64,000 nt of DNA from Prototheca cutis (GCA_002897115.2 BCIH01000003.1:1-64000), one strand, 5' to 3'. Positions 11,895 to 25,800 are shown, counted from the stretch's first letter. Numbers and translations are program-made. The notes: generated from the letters alone by a model not told the origin.

Positions 11895-12911
11895 ATGGCT
11901 CTGACGGTGTCGGCATTCGTGAAACCGGTGCGGGTGACCCGCCTGGCCATCGCCCGAGGTGTGTCCCAGCGAAACTTCGCCACCAAGAAGGAGATCACCC
12001 TGCCNGACCTTCCATACGACTATGGCGCCCTTGCACCGGTCATCATCCCTGAGATCATGGAGATCCACCACAAGAAGCATCATCAGGCTTACGTGACTGG
12101 GTTCAACGCCGCCATCGAGAAGCTGGACGATGCTACCAGTAAGATGGACCCCGATGAGATTGTGGCCCTACAATCAGCGATCAAATTTAATGGTGGCGGT
12201 ACGTTTGGGTTCTATGGATTGCGTTGTTCAAGGGTAGGGTCAACCGGGGTTCGAATGCCAGCGCACCCAGTTGCATAGTATGGCCTGGCCCTCCTGGGGA
12301 ACGATTATTAGGGTTTGCCGGAGTCTCTGCCATGCGCCAGTCAAACAATCCCAGAACCATCTCCATTCTTGATGTTGGTGGCTGTACATTCTTATGCATG
12401 TGAAGGGGGATTACTGTATGCATTCTCTGCATACAGTAATCCCTCTGTTATAGACAACTTCTGAGATTGACCTGCAGAGATGAATGACACCGCCATCCTG
12501 ATGCAGGACACATCAACCACTCCATCTTCTGGAAAGCCCTGATCCCTCCAAACGTGAGTGAACACCCTGGGTGCATCTGGAGACAGCTAGTTTATGCTTG
12601 GGAGTTGTGATAGATGTTGGGCATGGAAGGCACAACACCACCGGGCACGCCACAACACCCTTCAAAATTCTCTCTTTTCATCGACAGGACTTTGAGCCGC
12701 CAAGCGGCAAATTGGCTTCCGAGATCGAAAAGACCTGGGGTTCCCTGGACCACTTCATTTCCAAATTTAATGCCTCCGCAGCAGGCGTCCAGGTGCGTGA
12801 ATGCGGGATCATGGTCTGTCGACGATCGATTGCTCAACCCTGATGTATCTTCTTCAGTGGGGATTCACGCTGACAAGGAAGCCTTGCAGCATGCCTGCCA
12901 GACAATCATCG

Positions 12912-12963
<52 letters not shown>

Positions 12964-13412
12964 GCTCTGGCTGGGGTTGGCTGGGCTATAACCCAGAGAC
13001 TGGTGGCCTGCAAATTGCTACCACACCTAATCAGGACCCGCTGGAAGCCACCACGAAGCTGGTGCCAATCATGGGCGTCGACGTGTGGGAGCATGCTTAC
13101 GTGCGTTGGATGAGAGATCTGGGCAGGCTGTTTAATTTTTTGACACGGAATGATTGGAGATTGGTGCCAGGTCTACAAGGCGATGCCTGGAACCACTGTT
13201 GGGTTACCGTTGAGCATGTTTAGATGTTCACATCACCGTTTCCTCATGGCCAGACGTCGTTCCATATCCCCTGCTGCTCCTCCCTCCCACCTCTGCAGTA
13301 CCTCCAGTACAAGAACGTCAGGCCTGACTACCTGCGGGAGGTCTGGAAGGTAATCAACTGGGCAGAGGCAGGCAAGCGGTATGAAAACGCGGCGGCCAAG
13401 GCCGGCAAGTAG
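11895..13412 (+). CDS. SOD2: Mn superoxide dismutase, mitochondrial type, 5 exons
   Basis: Converts superoxide to hydrogen peroxide and oxygen. Exons that close in frame are 11895-12198, 12507-12553, 12688-12792, 12963-13100 and 13299-13412, giving 235 aa. The first about 30 residues ([20 protein letters not shown]...RNFATKK) are basic and lack acidic residues, like a mitochondrial presequence. The four metal ligands are visible: His in [19 protein letters not shown], His in [11 protein letters not shown], and Asp plus His in VDVWEHAY. The Gln in [14 protein letters not shown] is at the position typical of Mn enzymes. The C-terminus [20 protein letters not shown] is the standard SOD ending. 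Intron 1 carries a 16-bp perfect hairpin, and intron 3 ends in a CA repeat. One n (12005) affects one residue. Confidence 0.95.
12407..12443. repeat. Perfect 16-bp inverted repeat (hairpin) in SOD intron 1
   Basis: The left arm gggattactgtatgca (12407-12422) and the right arm tgcatacagtaatccc (12428-12443) are exact reverse complements around the 5-base loop ttctc. They sit in intron 1, about 60 bp before exon 2. Confidence 0.9.
12916..12962 (+). repeat. (CA)n microsatellite abutting a splice acceptor
   Basis: About 22 uninterrupted CA units run straight into the AG acceptor of SOD exon 4 (12963). The repeat takes the place of the usual pyrimidine tract of intron 3. Confidence 0.9.
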
Positions 13413-13859
13413 CAGCCAGCGTCCCAACGGAAACCAGTCCTCGTGGGAGTTGAAAACGAGCGAGTGACTGGTCTGGAATCTTCATGCAATATTGGCACAT
13501 GTTATCAATGGGGGGGGGTTGAACAATCCTCTGTGAGCCATGCCCCCGTGGGAGTTCTGATCATCTCTTGTTGATTGCCACAGCCAGCGGTACGTCCAAC
13601 GTTGCAGGACAGACGATTCCGTATAAAAAAAAGGCAAATGATTTAATGGTTCCTTTCACGTGCACAAACATGCACGCAGTCCTGAGAGCAAAAGAGACTA
13701 TGTTCAGAGCTGTTCACTGGATGATAAAAATCATTGTCCTGTTGACTGATGCTGCTTGGTGACAGTGCAGCCTGGACACGACCCCCGGAAACAGACAGCC
13801 ACACTCCACTCCTGCTCCTGGGGATCGATCTCCAGGGAGAAAGCCGACATGGGCTGCTG
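13413..13859. other. Convergent 3' intergenic stretch between SOD and VPS13
   Basis: This stretch is AT richer than the genes and includes a G run at about 13511-13518 and an A run at 13626-13633. Short frames show no recognisable family. It probably holds the two 3' UTRs. Confidence 0.45.
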
Positions 13860-16800
13860 TCAATCCGTGTGGGGCTGGCTGCCATCGGCTGCAAACACGT
13901 GCAGCCATTCGGGGGGAGGCCTGGCCAGCGCCCTGACCGCCATAAAGTTTGACATGCTCGAATCCAGCTGCCAGACCGAGACCTTCCACGTTTCAGGATG
14001 GTGGCTAGCCTTGCTCGCCAGCAGCTGCTNGGCAGCTGCACTACCACCCCGCGCCGCCGCTTCTGCAAACGCGGCCGCCGGGTCGTAGGTCCAGATAGGG
14101 CTGTCAAATGTTCGTCCCTGGCGCGCCAAGTCCTCCCTGTGGTTGTCGGGCACATGACATGGTGCGGGTGAACTGCTACGTGAGTGAGTCTTTCCTTTTG
14201 CTTGTGCGCATGCACATGTCCCCCTCTCCATGCCAACCAACGGCCATTACGTGCTACACCAAACCGGCAAACTGGCATGCACAGTACCTGATGCAGAGGT
14301 AGGCGTCAGTGGCAGGGACCTCTGCCGCGCCGACGACGACGGCGCCCAGGGTGACATAACCCTTGGGCGCAATGGGCATCCAGACGGCGACGGTCCGACG
14401 TGCATTGGACCTCCAGAGCAGCGAGTACTCGCGCGGCCGTGCCGTTGCCGGCCCCTTCCCACTTCCTGGGGCGTCGGGTTCGCGGCCAAATGCTGCATCA
14501 TCGCGGAAGCAGGGCACTGGGCACGGTGGTGGTTCCAGGCCGACTGTCACGACGTCGGCGGCCGGGAGGTACCCCGCCGGGGCCAGCGGCCGCCAAAAAG
14601 ACACGGGCCGTGGCCGGTCCGGGTTGCTGTGCCACATCCGGGCAAACTCCAGGCACGGCAGTGTCAATGGCAATGCTGCCCGCTCGGGCAGGGAGGAAGC
14701 CAACGGCACAGTAGTCGATGCACTGGAACTCCCACCACCACCCATGATACCGGCAATACTGGTATCATCATGGCGTGCGGCCCAGAGGCTGCTGGAGCGA
14801 CGGAGGTCGGCGTAGCGCTTTTGGAAGACACGCTGGATGACAATCTTGATCTGGCAGGCCTGGGGCGTGCCCGGGAAGCACTTGATCATGTGCGCCAGCG
14901 ACTCCTCCTCCTGCCGTCCGGGGGTGCCCTTGCGCTGGATGATGGCGCGGTCGGGCAGGCCCTCTGGGTGGTCCCTGCTCATCCGCAGCTCCAACGTCAG
15001 GTAGTCCTCCCAGCCTATCCGCCAACAGAGCTCCCCCGGCGCGACCTCGCTCACCGCCACGGCGCCGAGCTCCGAGGCCGCACACATGTTGGCAAACCCT
15101 GGGGCATTCAGTAACCACACCGCTCGGTCAGTGACCATCGCCACGCGGCCCTCGGGCAGGACAAAGTGCTGCTCGTATCGTTCCAGAAGTGCGGCCTTGG
15201 CCGAGGGCATATTCGTGTGCGTGGCCAGCAGCGTCGCTTGCAGCAATGCCTGGCCCAGCTCGTCCTGCCTCGCCACGTCGAGCGACCCGTCCCGCAGCAG
15301 CGGCAGGAGCGCGCCGTCCACGCCCAGCACCCGTGGCAGCCGCTGGCGGTGCAGTTCCAACAGCTCGGCGCGACCCCGCGTGAGCGCGGCGTCAAAGCCC
15401 TGTGCGGTCGAGCTCAGCGCATCCAGCGCGCCAGACAGCGGGTCTGCGACGACGCCTAAAAGGCCCCGCGCGACGCCCGAGACCGCGCCCTGGACGCCGC
15501 CGGCCCGGGCTCCCTCCCGTGGCTTCTGGACCACACCCTTGAGCCCACGCAGGATGCTCGCGCCAAATGCACCCGCACCCTCTGCAAAGCCGTCGCCGAA
15601 AGACGTAATCTGCTTCGACTCCGCCACCGCTAGTTGTTGCTCGGCCGTCGATGTGCTCGGCCTGTTTCGTGTTGGAATTGTGTGCGGGCATGACGAGGTG
15701 ACCGCGTTTCTGGGTTGAGGGACTTGGCGGGACTCGAAAAAGCAAGCGAGCACCCGAACCAGCCACTGTCCCAATCATCAACCCCGTTGCAACTACTCAC
15801 ATGGCGAGCTTGGCGACGCCCAGAGACAGCATGCCCAGGACCTTACTGGCACCGCCGATGACACCAAAGTTCCGGACCAACGCCACGCCGACCGAGAAGA
15901 TCTGGCCCTGCACCATCTGGCTGACCTGCGCGAAGAACGCCGAGCGCTGCATGGCAATGTCCTGCAGCTCAAACCCGCGCAGCTTCACAGCAGCCGCCTG
16001 GAAGGTGGCCAGGTCCAGCACGATGGACACCGCGCCCTCGGCCATCTGTCTCGGCCGGGCCAGTGGGTCGCTGGCAAAGCTCAACTGTGTTGCAAGGTCT
16101 GACACCGACAGCAACCGAATCCGTAGCCGCGCGTCTGCTGCAGCCGTCGCGTGTGCCGCTTCCCCGCCTTCTGACTGGTTGGAGGTCGACAGCGGCTGCT
16201 CCGGCAGTTGACCAGAAGCAGCAGCTGTTGATGACAATGATGCCAACCCCGCACCGCCACCACTGCCATTTTCAGTAACGGCCCTCAGGCGCTCGATCAT
16301 CTCGTAGACGCGCCAGATCAGCGGCTCGCCCAGCGCCACCTGCATCGTCACCGGCAACTGCACCGAGATGACGGGGAAGAAAGCGCGGCCACGCGCACCG
16401 CCGACGTGTTCGACCACCGACACGGCCAGCGTGGGCAGCCGAGGGGCGCCCTTGGCCGGCGCCAGGGCCACAGGGAACTTTGTCCCCGGCAACTGGTCGT
16501 CCAGCTCGATACGATCCAGGGTCACGTAGAGCGACCAGAAGGGGCCCGCGGGCGTGGAGCCCGTGGCCGCACTCACCTCCAGGCCCGTCACAGTCAGCAG
16601 TGCCAGTTCCTGGGGCACACCGTCCACCAGCGACAGTCCCACCGACTGCAGCGACAGCGCAAAGTCCACGGCCGCAGGCGTCGCGGTCGCGTCGCGGCGT
16701 GGCGGGCGGCCCAGAGCCCGCTCCGTGCCCGCAGCAATCCCCATGCACCGGTCCACGCCTCCACGGCCCAGCGCGCCGCCGGGCCCGTCGCCGGGGATCC

Positions 16801-19800
16801 GAACCACGCCGCTGGGCGTCGTCACTGTCGATTCCGCCCAGCCCACGGAGACTGTCGCAGAACGAGGAGCGACGGACAATGGCAGCGCGGGCAGCCGAGA
16901 CGCTCCGGCGGCCGCCTCCCCGCCCAACGTGTCTTCCCCTTCCAGGCTGTACGCCTGAGCCTGGGACAGCCCCTCCTGCACCTCCAGCTCGTACGGCGTT
17001 CCGGGAACAAGCGTGTGCTCCCACACCAGTCCCACCGCCGAAAATGCCCGCAGCGTGTGCAGCGGGGCACCCGTCACGTGCGCCTGAGAAAAGGGAGTGG
17101 GGTTATCGTCGGGGCTTGAGAATCCTTGATCGGCCATGGCTTCCAACAGAAGCAAGCACCAAAGCATAGCAGCAGCAGCCATCGTGTTAATCTGGAAGTA
17201 AGAGACGCACCCGCACTCATTAATGAGCCAAACAAGGCAACGCAAAAACTGCATTCATTCAGCAGCTGCTGCTGACCTGTCGGTAGGAGAGGAGCAGACC
17301 CGAACGGTTCTCCACGCTGTAGGGCGGGTCGCTGTGCGCGCTTTCCAAAACGAGATGCAGCGCGCCTTGACCCCGACGTTCGATGCTGAGTCTCACCAAG
17401 GCGACGGCCCCTCCTGGGCAGGGCACCAGCAAAAATTCGGCCGACTCTTGAGGGTACCGCACGCCAAAGGGTCGACTCCACAGCGCCCCGGCAAGGCCCC
17501 GCTGCTCTGGTGTGCCCCCCTCTGCCACCCCCGCTGGGATGCGCAGGCAGAGCATGCGCCCACGCATGCCGATGGGGAGGTGCAGCGGCACTGCCGTTAC
17601 CCCCGGGGGCAGATCCAGCGCCGCACCGTCGCCTGGCAACGTGACCAGAGCGCCGGTGTCCACCAGACGCTGCGGCGCGGCGCCCTGGCCGCCGGCGGCC
17701 ACCCACGATGCAGCGGACTGCGCCGGGCTGCCTGGCGCAGGCAGGGCCGACCGTGCCGTCGGCTGGGGCGGCGCCAGAACTGAAGGACCCGGAGTGGCCA
17801 CGCCCAGGTCAGGGCTGGACGCCGCCTTCAAAGTACTGGGCAGTCCGCCCCGGAACGATGTGGTGCCTGGACGGAGCAGGGGGGGCCCCACACCTGCGGT
17901 GGACAGTCCGCCGACGCCAGCGCGAGGGGCAGCTGCCGAGAAACTGGACCCGCCCGCAGGCAGCAGCACCGACGCCGAAGGGGTTGGTGCTGTCGAGGAG
18001 GAAGACCCAGAACGGCCTGTGACAGTATCAGCTGATACTGCTGGACCATGCGCCGCGGCTGTGCCAATCTCCGCAGCACGGACGGCGCAGTGCAGGAGGC
18101 TGATGGGCAGGCCTGTGCGGTTGGAGGCCACGATGTGGGGCTCCAGACGCAGCACCTGGCATCCCCGGCGCGGGGCGGCTTCCAGCCGGGCCACAACCTC
18201 CTGGATGACACCGAGTTCGCGGACGTAGGCCCGGATGAGCACGGGCGCCAGCGACTCCATGCCGCCTGCCGTGGCCTCCGTGGTGCCGCCGCCCTCAGTT
18301 GAAGCCGCCCCCAGGGTCGCAGTTTCCAGAGCCAAAGCTGACGTCCAGCCCGACCCCGCCACGCGCAGGCGCACACCAAAGTTTGCCTGGCTCTGCGTGG
18401 AGGCGGCGGCGGCTGTGGCCTTGCCGGTCGAAGAAGACGCCCTGAGCCCAGGCAGTGGGTAACTCATGAGCTCCAGGGACGCCGGCGCGACGGTGCGTGT
18501 GGCGGGGGGATCCCCCCGCAGCACCGACAACCGTTTCAGCGCCCCGGAGCCCGTGGGGTCGGGCATGTCGGTGACCATCACACGCAGCCTGTTCTCCTCT
18601 TGTCTTGGCGAGCCCAGTGAATTGACTGCAGCGTCGCTGCTCTGCACCGGTGAGGCCGTGGACGACCCCGGCGGCACGGCCACGATCGCCGCATCGATGG
18701 CGAGTGCTGTGGCGTTGACCACCCACAGTGGAGACAACAGGGCCACCGTCAGCGGCACGCCCCGGGCAGCCGATCCGCTGGGGTCGAGCTCCTCCCGGGC
18801 CCTTGCCAGCCAGCTGCCCAGGCCCACCGACCGCCGCACAAACACCTCGGCCGCCGTCGAGCAGCCGGGTCGGGCCACGCGTACACGGTCAGGAAGGTTG
18901 ATGATGCGAGCAGCGCCCGGCGGTCCAGAGGAGGACGAGGAGGCGCCGCCAGCCATGCTGTGTCTCGCCTGGCGCCCACCGGCTCCCTTGGCGATGTATT
19001 CGCCCGCAGTGATGGCAGCGGGGGAGGCTTCCACCCAGTCGTATCCCTCGGGATAGAACGAAAAGCTGACAGGCCGACGAGGATCTGCAGCGAGCACTGG
19101 AGTTGCTCCGCCACTGGCTACCTCTGCCGTCTGCCGGCTGACGAGCGCTCCCGTGCCGGGATCACGCTCCCACACCAGCAGGCTCCCTGGCAACGGCAGC
19201 TGGTTGGTCACGGTAAGTGGCGCCGACACAGCCAGCTGCCAGTCTTGGACCGACGAACCGTCTGCCAGGGAAACCACATTCGATTCCACCACCAATGAAA
19301 ACCAGGCCGTCAACGCTTCCAGCTGTTCCAGATCTTTCTCGCTTGTAGAGGCTGGCGTAGACTCATCGCCGGCTGTCGACCCCAAAGGCAAGCAGCCCAC
19401 CAGGTGTGTCTGCCCGTCCTCCAGGCAGTCCAGCCGCAATGGCGGCGGCGGCGGCGGCGGTGGCGGCTGTGTGGCGACAGCTGCATTGCCAGCAGTCCCA
19501 GCACCAGCCGCCGCCGCTGACGCCAGGGTCGCGCCGTCCCCGCCCGCGGCCATGCCGCACCAAGCGTGTCTGTGCACAATCGAGGGCGACGATGCCTTGG
19601 TCGTTGCCGCCGCACCCTCGCTGCCGTTGCATTTCACCGAAACAGGTCTGATGAGCAGGTGGGCGCCGGCCTTGGTCCATCCCGTGGGCAGCGGCATCGT
19701 GTCCCCGGCGGAAGCGACGCCGATGACCCGGACCTCTCGCGGGGGCCGCGAGACCATGGAGCTGGCGGAAACAAGCCCATGCACGCCAGCAGTGCCGGCT

Positions 19801-22800
19801 CGGACGCGGCAGCGCACCCATCGTCTCGTACGCACGGCATCACTGCCCCGCGGGTGATAACTCTCTGCTGGCACCGGGAAGTGCAGCGAGGCGAAATCAG
19901 CGGAATAAGCCCAGCCCTCACGTTCACCGGCAGGACCGCGATCCAGCTCCCAGCCGCCGTCCCACTCCCAGCCGCGTGGCGGCTCCAGCGCGGGGAAATC
20001 GGCTGATCCACTGACACCATGCTCAAACCGAGCCGGGTCACCTTGAGTTAAACATGCGGCAGACCAGCCCTGCCTCGCGCTCCATCTCTCGTGCTCAAAC
20101 ACCTCCTCCATCACCGTGTTGGCACTCAGTGTAGCTGACTGCGCCGGGGTCAAAGAGCTTTTGACTCCAGCCTCCTCAAACACCCCGTCATCGTCATCAT
20201 CGCGGACCTGCAGCGCCACCTCCAGTGCCACCGGCGACCTGTTCTGCAGCACGCACAGTGTGCGCAGCAGCTCGCGCCGGAGGCCAGAGGCCACGCTGCT
20301 TTCGACCAGCACCGTCTCGCCGCCCAGCCGCACCGGCACCCCGGTTCCCCGACCTGCGTTCAGAGGGTGATGTAGTTGATCACGGTTTCGTTCATTGCTC
20401 GGCTAGTGCTCGGGGTCGCATGTCCTCCTTCCATGCACAGGCATCAAACAACAAGACGCAGCCATGCATCGAACAGCAGCAGACCCGACACACCTGCATC
20501 GTCGACGGCAACATGGCCTGCGGAGGCGGGGATGACGGCCCAGATACCCTCCTGGCTGGCAATGGAAAGAGCCCGCTGGCCCGCCGTGTCCACGCGACCC
20601 TGATGGAGTCGCGGCGACCGCGCCCGGTCGCACTGTGGCCGCCAGCTTCCTCGCAGCTTCCCCGACGAGCTGACCAGTTCAAATGCATGCTCCGACCGAT
20701 CGCGCAACGTCGTCAGCGGCGGGAGCGCCACTGCATAGGTTCCCAGCGGAGCATTGCTATCAGCGCCGCTGGCCGCCGCGGCATCGTGCACCTTGAGCAG
20801 CAGGGTGCAGCCCGAACGTGCAAAAGACTCTGGCACCGCGAGCACCAAGCGTTCGTCCCACCGCACNCCGGCGTTGCCTGGTGAAAGACCGCGTGTCCGC
20901 ACTGCTGCGCCACGCTCGGCACCGCCACCAGGTTCTCCAGGAGTTGAAGAGGGGGGCCCGTTGGATGATGCCGGCCCCAGGTAGTGACTGGCTGCCATCG
21001 GCGGGGAGCTTTCAGGACCCTGTGTTGATGTCTCGGCCTTGCTGCTGCCCTCCTCTTGGGAGGAAGAGGCCAAGACCAGTTCCGCAACGACGTAGAGCCT
21101 TGCGCCGGGGCAAAACACCCCCTGTGCACCATCGTCAGACACCAGTTCGGCTATATCTACCAGCGCCAAGTCCATGGGCAGGGCTTCCTTGGGGATGCAA
21201 GGTCTCTGCCGGGCCGCAAATTCCGGGAGCGGCCGGACGNCCCGCGTGGCCCGGCCTGCCGGCAGCGTCACCAACTCCACCCGATTGCCAAAGTCGAGTT
21301 CCATCGCGGCTGAGATTCCGAGACTGTTCTCCACAAGCACGTGCTGCGCGCCTGTGTCTGCCGCGCCCCGTGCCGAGCTTTCTTTTTCGTCACCCGCACC
21401 GCCGGCTTGCAGCTCCTGAAGAGAATTATGTCGAGGGGCGGGGTGGGTGGGGGGTTGAGGTGATGCCAATGAACACGCTCCATTCATTGACACAGGTGAG
21501 AAGTGTTGTTGTCAGCACATCAAAGCATGTGTCGAACCCCCCCCCCCAACCCCGGTCCGTATGCACAGGCCAGTGCAGCACGTGCTCAGATCACTCTCCT
21601 TCTACCACTGACCCCGCAACCAGCTTACCTCCCACTCCTTGGCGGCCGTGAGCAGGGAGCTGAGGGCGGCAAAGCTGACGGTTGTAAAGATGGCCTCAGA
21701 GGAGGCTTTGAGTGTGAGGTGCACACCTGATCGTATCCCGTGCATCATCTTGCCGCCAAAGTTGGCATCGCACGTAAAGATGCCAGACCAGGGCTCCATC
21801 ACGGGCTCCCAGACTTTGAGCGGGCTGTTGTAACTCCACAGGCTCACCTCATACCCNACATACCCTTGCACCACCTGCCATCGGCGTCATTAGCATTGTT
21901 GCGGCAATTGTGGGAAGAGCCAATTTTCTCAGTGTTGAGAAATGTGTTTCCAAGGGTGCGCTGCAGCAAAGAAATCGTGCATGAAAAGGCGTCCGTCGCG
22001 GAAATGCCATACCCCACACCCACACCCTAGATGCACCCCAACAAACAAACGGCATCAGAGACCTTGAAAATCCTACCTGGCGCGAGGGCCCCTGGAGACC
22101 GGCTGAGGTTGCCCCTAGATCCAGTTCAAGCAGGGGGATGTGGTAGGCATCTCTCAGCATGATCGACGTCCTTCCCAGGTGTGCAATCACATTCACGCCA
22201 CTTTGTTGCTGTTGACATGGGAGCGGAGGGGTGGGGGCCGGGGTGCAGATATGCTTCGANGCTGTGCACGGTCAACAAGGCTCTCAAATCTCTTCTTCTC
22301 ATGCATCTGAGGTGGCAGCAGNCCGGCACCAAAATCACGCCCCAAGGCCCACCCTACCCACAACACTCAGCGCTGGTGGGCCGCCTCAAAACCCGGTTCC
22401 CATCACAGGAGCACCTGTCGTCCGGATGTCAAACTGCCGGACCGTTTGACCGTGGCTGTGGAGGTTTCGCTCTGCTCTTCGCCGTCCTCGTCGCTGAACA
22501 GATTGCCCAGCGCCCACGCCTCCCCCGGCCGGCCCGCGGCCGAGTTGATTGTCACAAACGTATGTGTCTGATCGTCTGCATACACCAGTTGGCAAAGTGG
22601 GCCAGTGGAGTGGTGGGGAGATTCTCGTGGCGGTTTTGGGAACAGGAGCAGTTGGCACTGGCTGACACTGTGCAGTGCCCACAGTTGTCTTGCGAAAACC
22701 CAAGTCAATCCTCCGTCTCCCTCCCGGCCCTACTTGCAAAACAATTAAAAAACCATCCACGAGAAAAGAGCAACAAAAAAAACCCCTCCAATCAAATGAA

Positions 22801-25800
22801 ATGCACGCACCGGTGACCCAGGCAGAGACTTGGGGAAAGGTGTTGTCCTCGCGACGGACGACCCAGGCCGGCGTACGGCCCAGGTCGGCCCGAGCCGCAG
22901 CGTCGTCCCGAAGACACTTGACACTGCCTCTCGGTGGCGCACGGATGCCGACGGCCGCCATGTACCCGACGGCGACGTACCCCGGGAACGGCACGGGTCT
23001 CCAGATGGTCAGGCGCACGTCTTCACGGCTGGTGTCGTCCTGCCAAACCAACTCAAACCCACGCGGGTGCCAGACCAGCGGTCGCTGGCGCAGCGTGCTG
23101 CCCGCGCCGCCCAGCGGGCCCGCGCCGCCGTGCACGCCCAGGTCTCGGACGACACATGCAGCTCGGGGTGGGGCGAGTCCCGGGACGAGGCAGTCGCCCA
23201 GGCTGACGTACCCCGGTGGTGCGACAGGCCTCCAGAACGAGATGCCCCGTCCCCCCGTAACCAGACCGCCATCGGTCCACACCCGGGTAAAGTCCACCAC
23301 CGGCGGCGCGTGGCTGCGCCGCACCTCCTCCCGCGCCGCGGTGCGCTGCGCGCGGAGGAAAGCCCGGAACAGCCGTGCGGGGTCAGAGGTCAGTACCGCA
23401 GTTTCAGCCAGCGCCCGAGCCTGCTCATCGAATGCCTGCACCGCGCTCGCGTGCTTGGTGACGGTGCTGCTCACCGACGCCCCGCTGCGTTCAACCAATC
23501 CCCTGCCATGAACCGCCGCAGCGTTCCTCTGTTCGTCAGAGGCCCGCACCGTGGCCGCTCCGGCAGCCACCAGCGCAGACGCCGTTACGCCCAACGGGCT
23601 CCGCAGGTCGTAACCGTGAGCTAATGGTGGTGCCGTGGTATCACTGTCACCGGCCGGCACGGCAAAGAACGTGGCGGCCGAATTATCCAGGCACTGCAGC
23701 ATCACAGCTGCCGCAGCTCCCGACGAAACAGCAGCGGTCGCGGCGGGGGACTGCGGGAACGATGGCGGGATGGTCAGCTGCTGCCCCGCAGGGACTTCTA
23801 CCACAGCAGCGACGTGCAGGCACGCCATGCTCGTCACCGGCGGCGGCCCACGCCCAGGGTCGCAGACGACGTCGCCCAGGGCCACGTAGCCCGGAGGCGG
23901 CACGGGGCGCCAGATGGCCGCGCCCACGCCCGTCCACACGAGGTCGTACCGGGCGGGGAAGGCGGCGACGCCGCTGCCCACAGCCACGGCCAGCGCCTCG
24001 AAGGCCGGCTGGGTGTCTTCTGCGACGATGACATCGCCCAGCGGGAGGTACCCCGCCCGGGGCCGGGGCCGCCACGCAGACACGCCGCCCGTGGCCCCCG
24101 TGACTGCCAGGTCCACAGCCGTGCGCTCGGCCACAATGCCTGGACGGTACGCCCACACGCGCTCGTACTGCGAGCAGCTCCACAGCGGCGTGTCGGCCGG
24201 CGGCGCCGCCAGCGGCTCGGCCAGTCCCGCTGCCAACGAGGACGCCAGCGACAGCACATCTGGCGAGACGTCCAGCATCAGATCCGACACATGCAGTGAC
24301 AGCTCCGTCCGAGCGACTGTTGTACTGGCGGTTGAAGTGGGAACACCATCGCCGGGGGATGCCGGCGCGCCGCCATCGGCCTCGTCACCAGCGGGCGCGG
24401 TGATGTCAAAGGACAGGCTCACCCGACACGGCTCCAGCACCAGCCTGTCGGCCCTTCCTGCTTTCTTCTTCTTTTTCTTCCCTTTCTTTTGCTGTTCCTG
24501 GTCCTTGGAAGCCGCCGTTTCGGCGGTGGCCTCTGGCGAGGCTGGAACCTCCGGCTCTGAGCCGACCTCGTGCCCTCCTTCGCCTTGACCAACGGGCGAC
24601 GACTCCAGCTGCCCATCGCCTGCGTCCTGGGGCATGGTCATTTCCGAAACCAGCGCGTGCCGGCTCTCGATCGTGAGGCCGACCAGATCCAGCCGCCCCG
24701 AACGGTGCCCTCCCTCGAGCGTGAGCCCGGCGCCAAAGTCGGCGGTCGCGGCCAGCAAGTGCACCGTCTCGGACGAGCGGTCCAGCGCCGCAAGCTCCAA
24801 TGCCACGCCCAGCGCGCACACGCTGATTTCGATGCAGCTCGATTTTGGTGCAGGGGCCGGCGGCGACGTTGCAGGCGTGGCTGCCACCAGCGCATCGCTG
24901 CGTGCACCTGGAGCCTGCTTGTCTGCAGACGCCCTGGCACCCTCCTCTACGGCAGGCGGTGTTCCTTCCGGCGCTGCTTGGTCGGGTGCTCCCGACCCTA
25001 TGCCCGCACCCAGTCCGGCACTGGCCCCACCACCGCCGTCCAGGCCGGCGCCCTCTTCGGCTCCGATGCGGTCGCCCGCCGGGGTGGGGCGGTCGNGGAG
25101 GGCCGCGGGCAGCAACGCCCGAGTCATTACCGATCGTGCGTCCAGGCCCTGAAGCATCGCGACCCTGTCACCCGGCTCCGCCTGCATCTCGGCACCAGGA
25201 GCCAGCTGCAGGCACAGCGCCAGAGACTCCGTGTTCACGACCTTGATGTTTTTGAGAACGAGCGTGCGGCCCGTTCCTATGACGATCAACGGCAACGGGT
25301 CGTCCAGCGCCCCGCGTGGAGGCAGGACCAGGCAGTTCCCACCGCCATCCAGAATAAATCTGCTGTGGCCGGGCCGGTCGGCCAGGAGCCGGGCCGAGGG
25401 ACTCAGGAACATGTCCGCGTCCAGCACATGCGGTTCATCCCCGGACAACAGCAGGTCGTACGAGGCATAGGGTGCAGGGCGGTTGCCCACCAGCGCCACG
25501 CCCGGCAAGACAAACGACGCGCAGGCCAGCAAGAACGAAAGCTCGGCCAAGAACACGGGTTTTTGGAGCGTTACTCCCAGTTTCTGCCTTGCCAGCCCGG
25601 GGGATGCAGCCCACTGCATGGGTCAGATGGGTAGTTGACTGATTGGTTGGTGCATGCAGGCTTTCTCGAGGTGTCCCGTCCGCAGAAGCAACAAATGACT
25701 ACCCTGCCCATGACGACCAGGACTCAAACCCCCCCCCCCCCCCCCCCAATACACACACAAAAGCCTACCTCCAGCATGAGGAAAGAGGCTTTGTTGGCCG

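Noticed and set aside
12240..12290. tRNA-like T-loop (ggggttcgaatgcc) in SOD intron 1
   Set aside because: The flanking bases do not form a 5-bp T stem, and no acceptor or anticodon arm can be built around it.
15086..19857. Several 200-240-aa open frames on + opposite VPS13 exons
   Set aside because: All lie antisense to conserved VPS13 sequence and are rich in Arg, Pro and Ala with no motif. They are treated as shadows of the minus-strand codons.
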